Source: Tomocerus qinae
Lineage: Eukaryota > Arthropoda > Collembola > Entomobryomorpha > Tomoceridae
Length of the DNA: 64,000 nucleotides
Direction of reading: 5' to 3'
Assembly: GCA_020055645.1 (NCBI GenBank)
Contig: CM034547.1
Location: 19,073,013 to 19,137,012 of the forward strand
The position numbers and the translations under genes are program-made. Below the pieces are notes generated by a model. It was not told the DNA's origin. It did no database searches and was given only the letters and a program-made list of their open reading frames with translations. Position 1 is the stretch's first letter, and each line of letters opens with the position of its first letter. Below, in pieces: positions 1-14,200 of the stretch.

Positions 1-1714
1 GTCGCCACTATTTGTCCGTGACGTCACTAAACTGTCTACACTGAAGGGGGTGGTGGTCACGTGGTGGTGGTCCATGCTTACAATGGCACAGTGATTATTA
101 CTCGCGGTGTTTGTATTGGGCGAGCCGGAGAGGACCGGAGATGAGATTCCCATCGATGCTGGAGAGAGATTTGAGGATGCGGACGAGCCCACGACATCCG
201 CTTTGTGATTGTTGTGAGAAGAGTCGAAACGATCTATGAATTTACTAGAATTACTACTATTCCCTCCACCACCCCCTATTGATGAGTTACTACTGCTAGT
301 CGTGTTATTGTTTGTCGAGAATTTCCCAGTTGGCTGCGACTGGCTGTGACAATCATCAACTTTCATGTCGATCGGCTCACTTTTTATGACAGGACCGGAG
401 CCAGTGCCTTTGATGATCCCTCCGCTGCTACTACTTCCCGTCACCGTCAGTACAGTCGAATGGGAATGCAGACGATGATCTAGCAGGGAGAAACACATTA
501 TCAACAATAAGTTTCTAAAAGATCCCGCAAAAAGGTTTACAACCTCTACTTCTTTCTATCTCTTTAAGATAGTTTACTGTATATGTTCATCTTTACAATG
601 CATACTTTAATACAACTATGCATGATACAATAGACTGCATAAAATACTTATAATTCTGCTTTATCTAATGAAAACATCCTTATAATGCCGACTTTGCCGA
701 CGGATCCAGAGAGTTACAGATATAAGTCTGGTATTAGGAAACATGAGATTCTCGACTTTTATACTACTACTTATTAGTTCCACGTCACATTCAAGCTAAA
801 TCTTACCACTATGTAATTATCATTCTGCAACTGCGATGAAAATGTGTAAATACAAATCAATGCAACTTCCCAATGAATCGATCTCACTCAGAAGCCAGAA
901 ATTGAATAATATTACAAGACCCATCAAATACTAATCTATATATTTTAGTGCTACGATTTATTGCGTGAGTCAAAAATATTATATTTGGCATACTATATTA
1001 CAAAAAAGTAAAAAAAAAATGTGGTGGTTACTTACTGGAGGTATGATGATTATTGGTAGCACTGGGATTCTTTGAGGTCGTTAGACTGTGTCTGGAACTA
1101 TTCTCGCTTCCAATGGACTGTGACGGATGATGACTAAGCGGTTGTTGAGAATTCATTCGCTCATTAGGATGACTGCCTTGAATCCTTTTGACAGTATCGT
1201 CTTTGTCTCGAAGCACATCCTTTTTCTTAAATCGACGTCTTCTGCGTAGATATGATCCGTTATCAAACATATTGTATGAGTCTGGGTCCAGAGTCCAGTA
1301 ACTACCCTTTCCAGGTTTTTTGTCATCACGAGGAACTTTGACGAAGCACTCGTTGAGACTGAGATTGTGTCGGATGGAATTTTGCCAGCCTTGTTTATTC
1401 TCTCTGTAGTAGGGAAATCTCTCCATAATGAATTGATAGATTCCATTGAGAGTGATTTTTTTGTCGGGAGCATTCTGAATGGCCATAGCTATAAGGGCAA
1501 TATAAGAGTACGGAGGTTTCACCATGTCTTTGGTGGTGGCTGGCTGTTGAGACGGGTAATGAGCCGCGGCATAAGGACCGTAACGTGTCATTGCCGAATA
1601 CTGTTCATACGGGTAGGCGGCTGGTGACATTCCAGCTGTCATCGGCTGCAACGCTGGCGAATATGAACTCGGGTGGCGGTAGTACGCATTCTGGTCACCA
1701 AATAAAGTATGCAT
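1..1714 (-). CDS. FoxC: FoxC forkhead transcription factor (croc orthologue), 3' end outside window
   Basis: Sequence-specific nuclear transcription factor of the FoxC family (mesoderm and head patterning in animals). Two coding exons are visible: 1036-1714 and 1-479 (continuing past the left edge), joined by a 556-bp intron (donor GTAAGTAA, acceptor CTGCTAG). I start it at MHTLF, a family-typical N-terminus, although an in-frame ATG lies 11 codons upstream (1747). The forkhead domain spans about residues 66-166, opening [15 protein letters not shown] and containing [20 protein letters not shown], followed by a basic RRRRRFKKK wing. Exon 2 stays open for all 160 codons to the edge. It contains an IKSEPID motif that fits a sumoylation consensus, Ser/Asn/Gly-rich runs, and [10 protein letters not shown], which fits the Engrailed-homology-1 (Groucho-binding) motif. 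FoxL1 lies upstream on the same strand. Family assignment is firm; the missing C-terminus cannot be judged. Confidence 0.93.
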
Positions 1715-1747
1715 TTTTCGACAATGGAACCTTTTGACCTTTGTCAA

Positions 1748-4700
1748 GAGGGTAATTGTCTAATCCTTGGATTTATTTGTAGTAAACTGGTTCTGTCAGT
1801 TGCTTATCAAGAACAAATAAAATGCATTCATCTGACATCATTTGTATCACAACAGTTAATTATTGTGTACAAATAGATAACTATATACGTCACGGAATCA
1901 CAGGATTCAAACGGTCATGTTTTGCAAGTCAAACTCTGTTATTGTGTTGATATTGTTGAAGGAAATGAAAATATAAATGTTATTATTCATGTAGAATCGT
2001 TTATTTATCAAGCAGAATTGATATGCGCCTTTTTCACTCACACTCCTGGCAATGACGGTCAAAGGCCTGGCTACTCGACTTAGTATTTATTATTCATAAT
2101 AACATTCAACACAATGCACTATCTGTAGAAGACTGACCTTGCTCTTCCTCCTTTCTGTTTGCTTGTTTTCTTTGTTGATGATCTGATGTTTTCTATTGAG
2201 ATTTCTTTTCTTTGGTTAATAATTAGAAAAACGGAAATCAAACGCACAGACACTGCACTATTTAGAGGGAATTATGGTGTGTAGATAAACTAATATACAT
2301 CCTACATAAGTACATAATAGTAATGTTGACTTGAGTTGATAAGTAAGTATTATGTCATGAATACATGTACAATATGTACAGTAGTGGTGAGATGAGGAGA
2401 TGATATACTATACTAAGGAGTAGTATGTTGCGATAGTGTAAAGTTTTCATAGAAAACATTCGAGTGTGGAAATGGGCATAAACAAACAAGGTTCGACTCA
2501 ATGGGTTTACAACCAAAGCACACAAGTTGCAAACTGAGAACTGAACTCTCTTTTGTACTTATGCGATAAGTTAACTCTGGAGTCAGACACAGAGCCCTAA
2601 CCAAGACACTCTATAGAGCATCCCACATGCATTTCCAACTTCATCCTCCCTCAACTCAAAGATCCAATGCACATGCACTCCTCTCCCATTCTTTACATAC
2701 AGACAAATAGTATACACATTAAGCACAATATAACGACTACTACTACACGACTGTTGACTTGTACACACTTACACACAGACTCTGCGGTTATTAAACAATT
2801 TTTAGTGTTGATTTTATAGACAATGAGGTTTTCATTGGATTAATCTGAGATTTGATAGTGAGAAGAGGAGGAAGATGTTTTGAGTAGTAATAATTGTAAA
2901 TTGTACAAACAAGCAAAGGTGTTTTGTTATCCGAGGAGATGTTTCTCTTTCAATGAACGTATTACTTGATAACAGGAGTGAGTAATCCGGGTGTAAAATC
3001 CTTGTTTTGTATGTAATAGATAGAAAATGAAGATCTGTTTGTCTGTATGCACTTCTTTCTTTTCTTTTCTCCAGTTAGTTGACTTTGACTTTGCTTTGCT
3101 TGCTGTAGACGAGTCTTTTCAAACGTTTAACTTAACTTACCCCGTCGACTTAGAGCTTAGTTAAATACATTAGGATGGAAAAGGATTTCCGAGAGTTTAG
3201 TTTACGAACAGATAAAGTATATGAAAACAGCTGGTTGTTTCTTTTCACCACACGATTCACAATACAAGAGAAAACAGTTCTCCACTAGTAAAAACACCGG
3301 TCCGAATTACAAGTTAACGTAAGATCAACAATCAATACGCTATAGATATACGGATGAATGTGGATGAGATGAGTCGATCGTGTCTCCTCCACAAGTCCAC
3401 CTCCCTGTACTCACTACTCACTCGTACTACTCTACTACAACAGTCCTTCTTCACTCCTTTGACTTCCTTCCCTTATCCACCCGTCCTCGTACTCTTCTTC
3501 AACTTTACTTACATTACACACAGCTACGTCTTATCCACCGCTACCTACCTTCTATCTTCTATAATATACTTTTACAACTCCTTACATCCATTCCCTATTC
3601 ACCCTAACTTTATGACTTGTACTATATATCATGTATATACTTATAGTAGTATATATGAAATAATCATAATATACTTAACTATATCTATATAGCACTATAT
3701 ACATTTAAGTAGGTACATAATACTAAATGTACAAGTAGTATGTTACTACATGGATAGATAGTTTCTTTAAGAAGTAGTATAGTGATGATGGTGAGGACTG
3801 TTGTTTGTGTGTTGGGTAAGGTATATATAGATGGGTAGTAAGTATGTGTAATGTTGTGTGTATGTGTTGTAAGTGAGTGAGTTGAGGAAAAGAAGAGAGA
3901 AAGAAATCTTACGCGTTGATCTTAGCCAGAGTAGAGTGAATGTGATCAGTGCCAAGCCAACCCCATGAACCTTAAATAAACTTTGAGGCAGGAGCCGATA
4001 GGCCGTTCTTCAAGCGGAAACTCCCAACCCATTCCATCCTTCTTGGGCCTCCCTCCGGCCAATCCTGTTCACACCACTCGCATCGATTTGACAGCCATCC
4101 AAATTGATATCGACTCCTGCATTTCCCTTCCACATTACAACTAGACCCGGGTATTTTACATACCTCTATACTTAATGCAGCTTCACATCATCATCTATAT
4201 GTCTATCTATTTATCTCCACCAAAATCTATCTATCCGTCCTCTCCTTCGACTTCCGACCCTACTGCTTTCTCTCACACTCTTTCTACTATTTTTCAATAA
4301 AGCAGTCGTCTCTCTCGACTCAACTCCCTGACAGCTAAACTCACCCTCCGGCTCATCCATGCCTCTATCTGCCTTTTTAGTCAATCTTCCATTCTATTGC
4401 CAACTATCACTATCAACAGTCAAAGCAAAGGCTTAAATCCCACAATATTTTATATTCACTCTTTCATCTACACTCATCTTAATCCACTATATTATTATTA
4501 TCACCTTTTCCTCACTCACTATCACACACAATGCAATCAAATTATACTCCAACACAATTAGACACAGAATGATTGTAGACTTCCTCCATAAGCCACTATT
4601 CTACACAAGATGCATATTTATTTGTTTTCATAAGTACCTTTCAATGAATTCACGTACCTAAATTACATATAATTAGGTACTCATTCTAGCGCAATAGCGC

Positions 4701-4945
4701 AATTTTGCTCTTTTTAATAATTATTTTTTGGACCATATACGTACCACTCTAGTAAATGCAACGCCAATTGCAAGTTAACTATCCATTGGAAGTTCATCTA
4801 ACGTAAGAGAATATAGATAAGTGGCCTCAAGAGTGAGTTTGGTAGTTAAAGGTTAAATATTTCCGTGGAAATATTAATTAAAGTCCGGGTTCCTGGTTAC
4901 GGACAGATTTTCCGACTTTCATATTCCCATTTAAATTACACATAA
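1748..4945. other. FoxC upstream intergenic DNA
   Basis: No coding region is supported here. It is the 5' flank of FoxC and probably carries its promoter and enhancers, but I could not pick out a TATA box or defined sites. From about 3370 to 4560 the base skew is striking: C/T-rich and G-poor on the plus strand to about 3610, G/T-rich from about 3720 to 3910, then C/T-rich again, with short TCTATC-type runs near 4190-4230. Confidence 0.5.
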
Positions 4946-5237
4946 ACTTTTTTTAGGAGAATCCCTAAGGATCTGAGACCATTGGTCCTACACCCATACA
5001 TTAAATGTAAAAAAGATTCGTCGAAACCTATTCTATGCAGGACATATTGAAAATTTCACATTTTTGTCTTCTGCTTCAAGATATTATCGTTAAACCTTAT
5101 ATCTTGAAGTAGAAGACAAAAATGTACAATTTTCAATATGTCCTGCATAGAATAGGTTTCGACGAATCTTTTTTACATTTAATGTATGGGTGTAGGACCA
5201 ATGGTCTCAGATCCTTAGGGATTCTCCTAAAAAAAGT
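4946..5237. mobile_element. Foldback (long inverted repeat) MITE-like element
   Basis: A nearly perfect palindrome of about 292 bp centred near 5091. The left arm begins ACTTTTTTTAGGAGAATCCC and the same sequence returns in reverse complement at the right end. There is almost no unpaired loop, and I saw only a few differences between the arms. It holds no open frame. No convincing target-site duplication is visible, so transposon origin is inferred from structure alone; a replication-generated inverted duplication is the alternative. Confidence 0.65.
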
Positions 5238-8200
5238 ACGAATTTCGCATAAAATCGGAATTGCATTTACCCTCTATGAGAATTCTTGCTAGTTGCCTAG
5301 CAACATCCCCACTTGTGGCTGAGACAAGTAAAGGGTTTCAAAAAATATACCCTGTCCTTAATTCCAACAATCCAACTAACTGTGTGGTATTTAAAATTCT
5401 GCTAATCTGGTTTACATTCTATTCGCTAAAGCTATATGCTAAGTTAGCTTTAGTTTTGGCAAGTCTAATTATATTATATATTAGCCTAAAAACCATAAAT
5501 AAAATGGGATGACCAAGACTTGCGGTGACTTCTTGGAGGGTACATCAGACGAGCATCCTGGTAATCTTGTCGTGGTTTGCAGTATGCTATGTATGCATGG
5601 CGTTCTTCTTCTTTTCTTGGAAACGGCATTCCCCAGACAGCTAGAAAATACAAATAGCAACGTACATTAATGTAAATCCAACGAGCAGAAGACGTACATA
5701 CATCCGTAATAAATGTTTGACTTTCTAAGTCACATGCCGCTTTTCCTTCAGTCCGCTCAGCCAAAAGTTTGTCAGTGTCAAGACAGGTTTACTAAGATCA
5801 CATCCAGAAAGGCGACTGCCCTCATCCCAATTCATTTTTATTGCTTTTCAACAGAACCTACCAAGTCCAGTGGGGGATTAAGGAGTTATACTTAGCTAAG
5901 GAGATGGTCTGAGTAATAAAATATAGACAAGACACAAGTTAAGATAATAGACATTTAGCATTGGTTTATATGTATTTTCAATGGATTTCATCTCATCCTT
6001 GTGATGTGTATTGAATACGGAAGGAATTGATGGCATTTGAGTTCATTGTGATGGGAGCATTTGGGTTCTGTGTCATGTAGTCAATATAATATTTGTATAA
6101 GATTATATTATAGTGTGGCTTGGCCTGTACAATTTATTTTGCCCCCAAAAAGAGATTAGAGGCCGTAGGAAAAACTACTTGAAATTGAGAAAACAAATTC
6201 AAGTATTACTCTCGCCCAGTAGCTTTAGCTAAAGTATTTACTTTACTACAAAGTGTTGCACAGACATTGTGTGTGGATGATAGAGTATGTTTCAGATGTG
6301 GATGATGTGATGCGGGATTGACGACGATATATACCTTTCTTTTCCTCTATCTGCCTCACCCCATAAAATAACAAATGCATTCATATGATAACTTTCCCAA
6401 AGACCTTCATTCCACTTCTCATCTCATTCATTTCAATTTCATTCATACTTACGGCACCAAACTACCTACCTACATAACCTATCTATAGATTTTACATACA
6501 TCACACTACATTGATCACATAAAGAACAACCTTTCAACTCCAAATACTATCCACCGCTAAACTATTCTGCACTATCCTCATTCAAAACTCAGTTAAGCTA
6601 CTCAATTGACAAAACACGCTTTTAGTTTCAACATGAACTCAACATACAACACAATCCTAGCGCTATGTCATCTTTCATTCCCATTTCTGTACCATATATT
6701 TCTATAAACAACTTATGAAAGTTTTGTTAGAGGGTCTATTGCCATTGTCGAGTAGCAAGCTATTAAAACGGTTACTAATTGTAGTAGCATTCACATTCGT
6801 ATAGAATCTACCAAAAATAGATACTTTTATAAAACTAGATATTCATGAAAAAGTGCAACAATTTGTTTTAAATCAAAAATTGGCCACAACTTTAACGTTT
6901 TCGAGTGTATTTTGATGATCTTTGCCGTAACACATGATCCACTTACTTGTAGCTGAAAAATCGTTCTATTACTACTGCATTTACTCTAGATATCTTATAT
7001 GTGTAGTACAGTGGTGTATATTTTTATTATTTTAAACTACATAATAAGTATTTCTGTTCTATAAGTTTCACCAGTTTATAAGGGCAATTTTAAGTTTTCA
7101 AGTAGAAAGCACTCGAGAGAGCTACATTTGCCATTCAAACTTAGGCGTATGAAGCTTGTGTGCGACGTGTCGATCAATTTTCTGAATTCTTTCTTTCTGA
7201 AAGCGAACAGTGAAGTGGATATCGGCCATACAAAACAGAAAACTTGAACAGAATAGTAAATCAGTTGGTTTGTTTGTGTTTGGCTTTCGCTGGGCCTTTT
7301 ACCTTGCCTCATCTAAGTACATACTAGTGTGAGTGTGGAGTGTGTGCAACTTTTACATAGAAAACAGACTTGTGTGGCTGTAAAGTACCAGCGTGCATAA
7401 TAATAACACATCTGCCTCTAGTATTATTCTAGTAAAATATAAATTCATAAACATGAGACGTTATTTCAACGTGAATTAAATGAAAATACGATAAAGACAT
7501 CGTACTCGTTATTCTGCATTCTAAAAGAATAATAATAAAACTATTATTGGTTTTCTTAAGTAACTCAGAGTATACTGTCACAGCACTTTTATTGCTCATT
7601 TATTGCAATCGAGGGTTATTTCTTCACTCAGGTTTTAATACAGCCGTTGAGTACATAAAGTAAATATACACTCGTTACCTCCGTTTTGTTGTACCATTCA
7701 GTCGACAACTACTTACTCCACAGCTAAATACAACCGGGATCACAACAAATGAGATAGGTGCTAAAAGTTTATATTTGTTTGACAGATGGACGTAAAGGTG
7801 TTTTGGTAGATTTCCAATGTTGAGAATTGGATTAGTAATAAAGCCCAAAGTTAATCCTCATTTCTCACACGACTACAAAACGGGGATATACATTTCTAAA
7901 GTGTTGCATATGCCTGGGACCACCGTCAAAACTCTTGTATCAATATTTGATATATTTTGAGGATGAAAGCTGAAGTGAATAATTATGTTTACGCTCTTCC
8001 ACTCATTGCATCATTTATTATTCATTCACGCGCTTAGCGTGAACTGTTAAATCGACACATTACACACGTAAAAACAAAACTTACAGAGCATTGCACTAAA
8101 ATACTCTTCTGAGAACCATTGCTAACTCAATTAATCATCTCAATGTAATTTTTGTACATTTATTTATGATCCAATACTCCACATTATTTGTACCATTTTA

Positions 8201-11200
8201 TACCTAGAATGTTATTACAGTTTTAAAATCTAAACAATATTCAAAATATGAAAAACATGTAAATAGATTAATGTTATTATGGTGTTGGGGTTATAATAAA
8301 AAAATCTACTAGGTATTATTCAATTTTAAGTTACTAACAAATGGGTGGCAAAAGGATAAACGATTTTGTTTTTGTACGTAGCCGACATGCTAATTATTAT
8401 TCGTTACCTTTTCCTTTGTTGCCAACTTTGATTACATAGTACTGCCTTATGACACTCAAATATACGACCTTACCTACACAGCTAATTAACACAGCCAAGT
8501 TATAAATGAAATGACTATTAAACTGAATGGTTGGTTTAAATGGTGCTGTAATCTGCTTTTTATTATGTGATTTAATGTTGCATGATTTTAGCTTGAATGA
8601 TTAAGAATTACATCAAAATTATTTTGAATTAACGGATCTATTCATTACACTTATGCTTGTCGTATTCTATCCACAATAACGTCTTTCCATTGCTTCCGTA
8701 TGCAACTTATTTCTGAAATCTTTAGAGAGAACAAAATCTAAAACTATACCGATCGGATGGGGAGTCACCATCCGATCAGTATAGTCAAAAAGGAGAAAAA
8801 AGATTTCAAAGAGGGAGAAAGAGGAAATCGGATGTCAAAATCTCACAACAGGATCCAAACGGAAAAAGTGACACTTCAGTCACTTTGCCTTTGCCCAATG
8901 AAGATATCAAGTTCCATGTATTTAGTTCCAAAGTTAATGTTCATCGTCTTTAAATATTAGCTGTTAAGCCGTATTAGAATAAATATGCATGAATAGGATT
9001 TTACAGAGATACAGAAAAGGTAGGTCAGAATTTCTTCAATGATAATTTCATATTTGTTTCTGTGGCTTGTGTGAATGCGACCCCCTGTGGACACCACAAA
9101 GTGATTGAATGACATTCTGTCGTCTTATCCTGTGTCACCGTCATCTTATAAATTGTGCTTTCATTCTTCTCACGATTCACCAGCACCACTTACCGTCCTA
9201 CTGTTCTCTATAGGCATTCTTACGTGAACAATACCGTTAATGCTCAACTTGACTACAAAAATTAATCCTTAAGTAACTGTCTGTCACCAATTGTAAATGG
9301 GAGCATTGGAAACACAGTCACAATTCACTACCATTTAGCTATACATTTGTGTACGCATTAGATGTTTATCTAGAGTAGTGTGATTTTAAATGCTCATTGT
9401 GTATTCTTTGTTCACTCATTTAGTCTGCAGGCAGCTATTAATTCATTAAACACTAGGCAAAATATGTCCCACAACAAAATATGGTACCACTCAAATTAAA
9501 ATATTTTTCAGTTGACAGGTCTCATCCTGATTTCAGTCCACCCTATTCCATTTTCATCTCCATCACTTAAAGAAGCGAAGTACTCACCATTTGGATCATC
9601 TCAGCCTAAGATGAGAGACCTTTTTGTCGTCAAAATTAAAACCAGAATATCTAGTAGGTGTATCCAATTTCTTCTTTAATAGCTTAAAGTGGCATGTCCA
9701 TAAGAACAATTGTCTTATGGACCCTCGTTCAGAGAAATCAGAAAGTTTGTCCATTTTCATTACTTTTAATGGTTTTAATCCACTTTGGAATTATTGCTAT
9801 GAAATATTACTGCAATGGAAGCAGACATGATATCTACAATATATAAGCTGTAGAACTAAATCTAAACTGTAGAAAAACTGTTGACCAGCTTATAATAGCA
9901 AAATAACATTTGTAAAAATGACAAAAATTCCATTACCAATACCACCATCAACGTGGAAGATGTTCTGAGTCAAATTCAATAAAAAATATGTGAAACTAGT
10001 TTGGTAGCATTTCATATTAACTGAGTATACATGCTAAAGATATATACATAGTAGTCGTGAAGTATATATTATTTTGAAGATATAACAAAAGATATTGTTG
10101 CGTTGGATGTATCCTAACTTAAAACTATGTGCATCAATTTGTAACCCAGCAAAGTCATTCTGCATAAAGTGATTGTGGCTGTCAATGGAAGTTCTTTGGC
10201 TTAAGACGGCTTAATTTCAGAGAGTAAATTAATTTCAGTGCAAATCCAGTGTTATTTGGTAGGGAGAGAGAATAATAAGTAGAGTGCCTTAAGGTTTCTT
10301 TACTTTGTTTGAATTGACATGTGACGGGATTAGAAGAGTTGAAAGGGTTGATACGCATAATAAATACTCTACAGAAAATGGAGTAAAATGCATATCAATT
10401 CACTTATGCTGAGTGTCTGGTGCAAAAGTTAATTATGTTATAGTTGCTATTGGGTAAGTCCAATTGAATCATATCGCTTTCCCCACATGCACCACAGATA
10501 TTACATAAATTGAATAAACTTGGGAGTAATCCTTTACAAAGGCAAGGTGTGATCCCATTCCCTTTGTGTGGAATACTAACGATAAGTAAGTTACTTTATA
10601 AACAAACCATAATACTTAGCACACGCAGGCAAAGAGGAGGACGGATCACAATGAAACGACAGAAGCCACAAGGAGCACCCGAACAGAGCAAGAAACATTA
10701 TCACTCGATTACTTACACTAGTTTGTTGTCTAACCAAAGCCTCTCCGCCTCGCTCATTCATATGCCCCATTCAACAACATAATTCACATGCAAATTTCCG
10801 CTCCCATTAATATTCATTTCATGCTAATGGAATCTCGTTTGTGTCAAAGATCCCGACACACTGCAGTAGAGTAGAGGAGGGCTTAGGCTTATCTTTATAA
10901 CTTACCCACAACTCTTCTCCTACAAACCACACACAAAGATTCCTCATCATCGTATAATATTGTTACGCAGATGGATTGCGTACAATTTCTATAGAATAAA
11001 ATACTTAGCGTTTGAAGCGTCGATTTTATATAGTAGCTTATTAAAATTCGTTGTATTTTCAAACATAATTTTCACTGCTGTGGTGTTGCCAAAACAAATC
11101 ATATGTCGATCGGGGAAATCTGCATTAGAGCACATTTTCATCCAATCCAATAAGTAACGAAACAATATTTTGCTGTTTTCAGAGTACATGGTACACTCAA

Positions 11201-14200
11201 TCTTATTCGCAATTGCTATTTGCTACATTATGCAACTCATTTTTTACCATTTTGCAAAAGAAATAAGAAAATTGCACTCTAATTTCAAGGTCTTAAATGC
11301 TCACTAAAATAATATTTTCTAAACCCCAATTGATGATACAAGTTGGAAGGAAATGCAATGGATTTGTTTTTTTGATGCTGCTGCTTTGAAGTCTAAATAT
11401 CACAGGCACTAGCAGCATGAGGGAACGTTATATGTAGTATGTAGATATTAAATCCTTAATATGATCTTGCAAATAGCGTATAGAAGAATGGAATGTATAC
11501 TCTATGTAAGTATATGTATATGTTCTTAATTTGCATGGGACTCACTCCAATGAATGTGGTTTTAAGTAAGTGTGGAAAAACAGCTTACACACTGACAGAC
11601 ATAGACTGATCTGATTCCTTGGATTGAAATTGGAAATTCTTTCTTCGTCTTCTTGACTTATATTTTGTTACGGATACTATCTATCATGGTCTTGTTAGTT
11701 AACTGAATCAACTATGTCTTCTTCTGTATGTACATTTTAATTTAGTTTAACCTTGTGGAACCTTTAAGCTCACTCCAGGCTATCTAAACTTACAGGAGGA
11801 TATAAGTGGATAAATTAGTTGCACATTTTTTGCTAAGAGTTTGTAATTGGGCTTAAAAATAAGTCCAAAGTACCGTAATACATTCTATGAATGTAAATGA
11901 ATACAAACGATGGCAAAAGTATTACTTATAGTGAAATATATTATCAAAAAGATTCCCAAAATACTATACAAATAGATTTATGTTGGGCACATGTTGACAA
12001 TTTTTTACAAGACATATTCGATTTGCTTCTCTGCAAATGTCTTGATAACATAATAGTAAATATACTATTAGAATTGTCCATTATTGATCATTTACACATT
12101 TTCTTTCCGGATATTTATGCCCATAAGATGGATTAACTCTTGTGATGTACGGCAGGTATTTGCATACAAATAATAAGAATTTTATTTCCCACCAACAATG
12201 TGTAATCATTCCTTAATATTAGTGGCATACAATACATTTACAACTGTCGTGCACCTACAGAATGATTACCGGTACAATAAAATAATATTTACTTAGCATG
12301 TCATTTTGGGTAAAGAATACATAAATGTGTAGGGATTAGCTGAATGTCAACCTTTTTACCACAGCAGCAGCACATCAATAATTCGTACAGAAAAATCCAG
12401 ATGTAGAATGAAGTGGATCACGCATACCTCTAAAATACATAATTAACACATTTAAAATAACTAAAATGTAAACAAAAATGTAATACAGATGTATCTGCAC
12501 TTTGGGAGAATAAAAATACATCACACTAAATAAAAGTTTTAAATGCCAGGACAGAAATACATAATTCTTATTCAATCCACGCAAATTATTGTGTTAACAG
12601 GAATAATAGAAGCATAATCAGAAGTTAGTAAAATGTACTAAAGCGTGAATGTACGAAAGAGTGACACTTGTGATATTCATTCATCATGAAATCCTGACGT
12701 AATGTTATAGTAGATTCATCTATGGCGACTGATTGTTAAGGAAGGGTTGTACAGGAGGGAACAAAGGGGGAATCGCATTATTGAAGTGTGTATGTTCAAT
12801 ATTTCGCCATGTGTGGTTGTTTTTCTAAAGCTCCATCTTTATTTTATGAAAAGTCTCAAGAGACAGATATTTCTTCGATCGACAAAAGCCTAGAGAAATG
12901 AGGATTCCCATTTACTCACTACAATGTTAACCAGAGAAACTCAGAAATAGATTTTCCTTCCAAGTCTTACGAACGACTATGACAAAAACGTATCTCGATA
13001 AAAATTCTCACACATCGTAATATAATCCCAAGGCAGGAGAAGAGTGAGTGAGCAGACAATCGATTTTGCCATCTCACTGTTGACAAGAGGTGTTTCGTCC
13101 TCTTCTGTATGCTCTTCATAACCTACACAACCCTTTCAATTCAATTTAGCTCCTTACTGCTTCTCTCAATTTTCAATGTGGTTAATACAGATATACTACT
13201 TAGTAGTAGTGAAGCTATATTATTATTAAACGATTCTATTGCCATTGTATAAAGTGTATAAAGCGCTACTGAATACACTTTATCATAATGCATTGACAGT
13301 CTGCGTACGTAAGAGCAAATGGATTTCATAGGCTTATTTCTGTATTAACACATACATTGACAGATTTAGTTTGATAAATACGATGGTAAATGTCTGGTGG
13401 AGGTCGAATTAATATTGCCACCCATTTTCATAACTGTTTTATAAAACTATAATACTTTTCAACATTCAGTTAAATGCTCTGTACAGCGAGAGCGGATTTT
13501 ATGTAGACAAAATAGTTCTAGTAATGGCAATTTCGATTTTCATGATGCGGTTAGACATAAAGCATTTTTCTAGGAGTTTCACCAGTAAAGTTGGTTGCTC
13601 CTGCTGCTGTGTCACACCCTTTTATGCACTTATTTTTGTCTACACAGCCATTAGAAGGAGGATAGAGGAAACATTTCAAATCCGTAGTGTCTATAGAATT
13701 ACTCCCGTCGCACGCATCCATTCTCACTTTAGCGAGATTCCAGGAATCCATTATCCGCCATTTTATCATTATCAGACAACATTCAAGTGCGTTTGTAGTA
13801 GTCGTGGTGTCTGGTTGGGAAAGCCCATTCTGTTAAAATGTTTCTATGTGTGAAAATGCTACAAAAAATGTTTTAGTCCCAAAGCAGTAGAAGAATATAG
13901 GGAAGCAGGAGTGAAGTTCGTAGTGAGGATGACTATTACATATTCTGTGTAGATCTAAATGAACTCAAGTTTGTTATTTATTTGAAGAACTAAGTTGACA
14001 GAAAAGGAGAGATGCAGTACAACTACAAAATACATTCTTACCAAACTGCTAAATCAAATAGTTGAGCTAAGCGCCTGAAAACCACCCAGACTATCTCTAC
14101 ACATTTACCGACATTTATAGCAACACTTCAAAATCCTTTAAAGATGCTCTATTTCTCTTTATCTCGACTACAACTTACTCTGTCTATGCTGAGACGACTT

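Noticed and set aside
2490-2500. GGTTCGACTC, resembling a tRNA B box
   Set aside because: No matching A box or cloverleaf can be drawn in the flanking sequence.
5486-5860. Minus-strand frames suggesting a small two-exon gene (one beginning MAERTEGKAACD, a second with PFPRKEEERHAY)
   Set aside because: An acceptor-like site exists near 5641, but the only phase-compatible donor is weak and no family is recognised.
13524-13853. 109-codon plus-strand frame, with a 72-codon Cys-containing minus-strand frame inside it
   Set aside because: No homology recognised, no splice logic, and both strands open at once, as expected from chance in this region.
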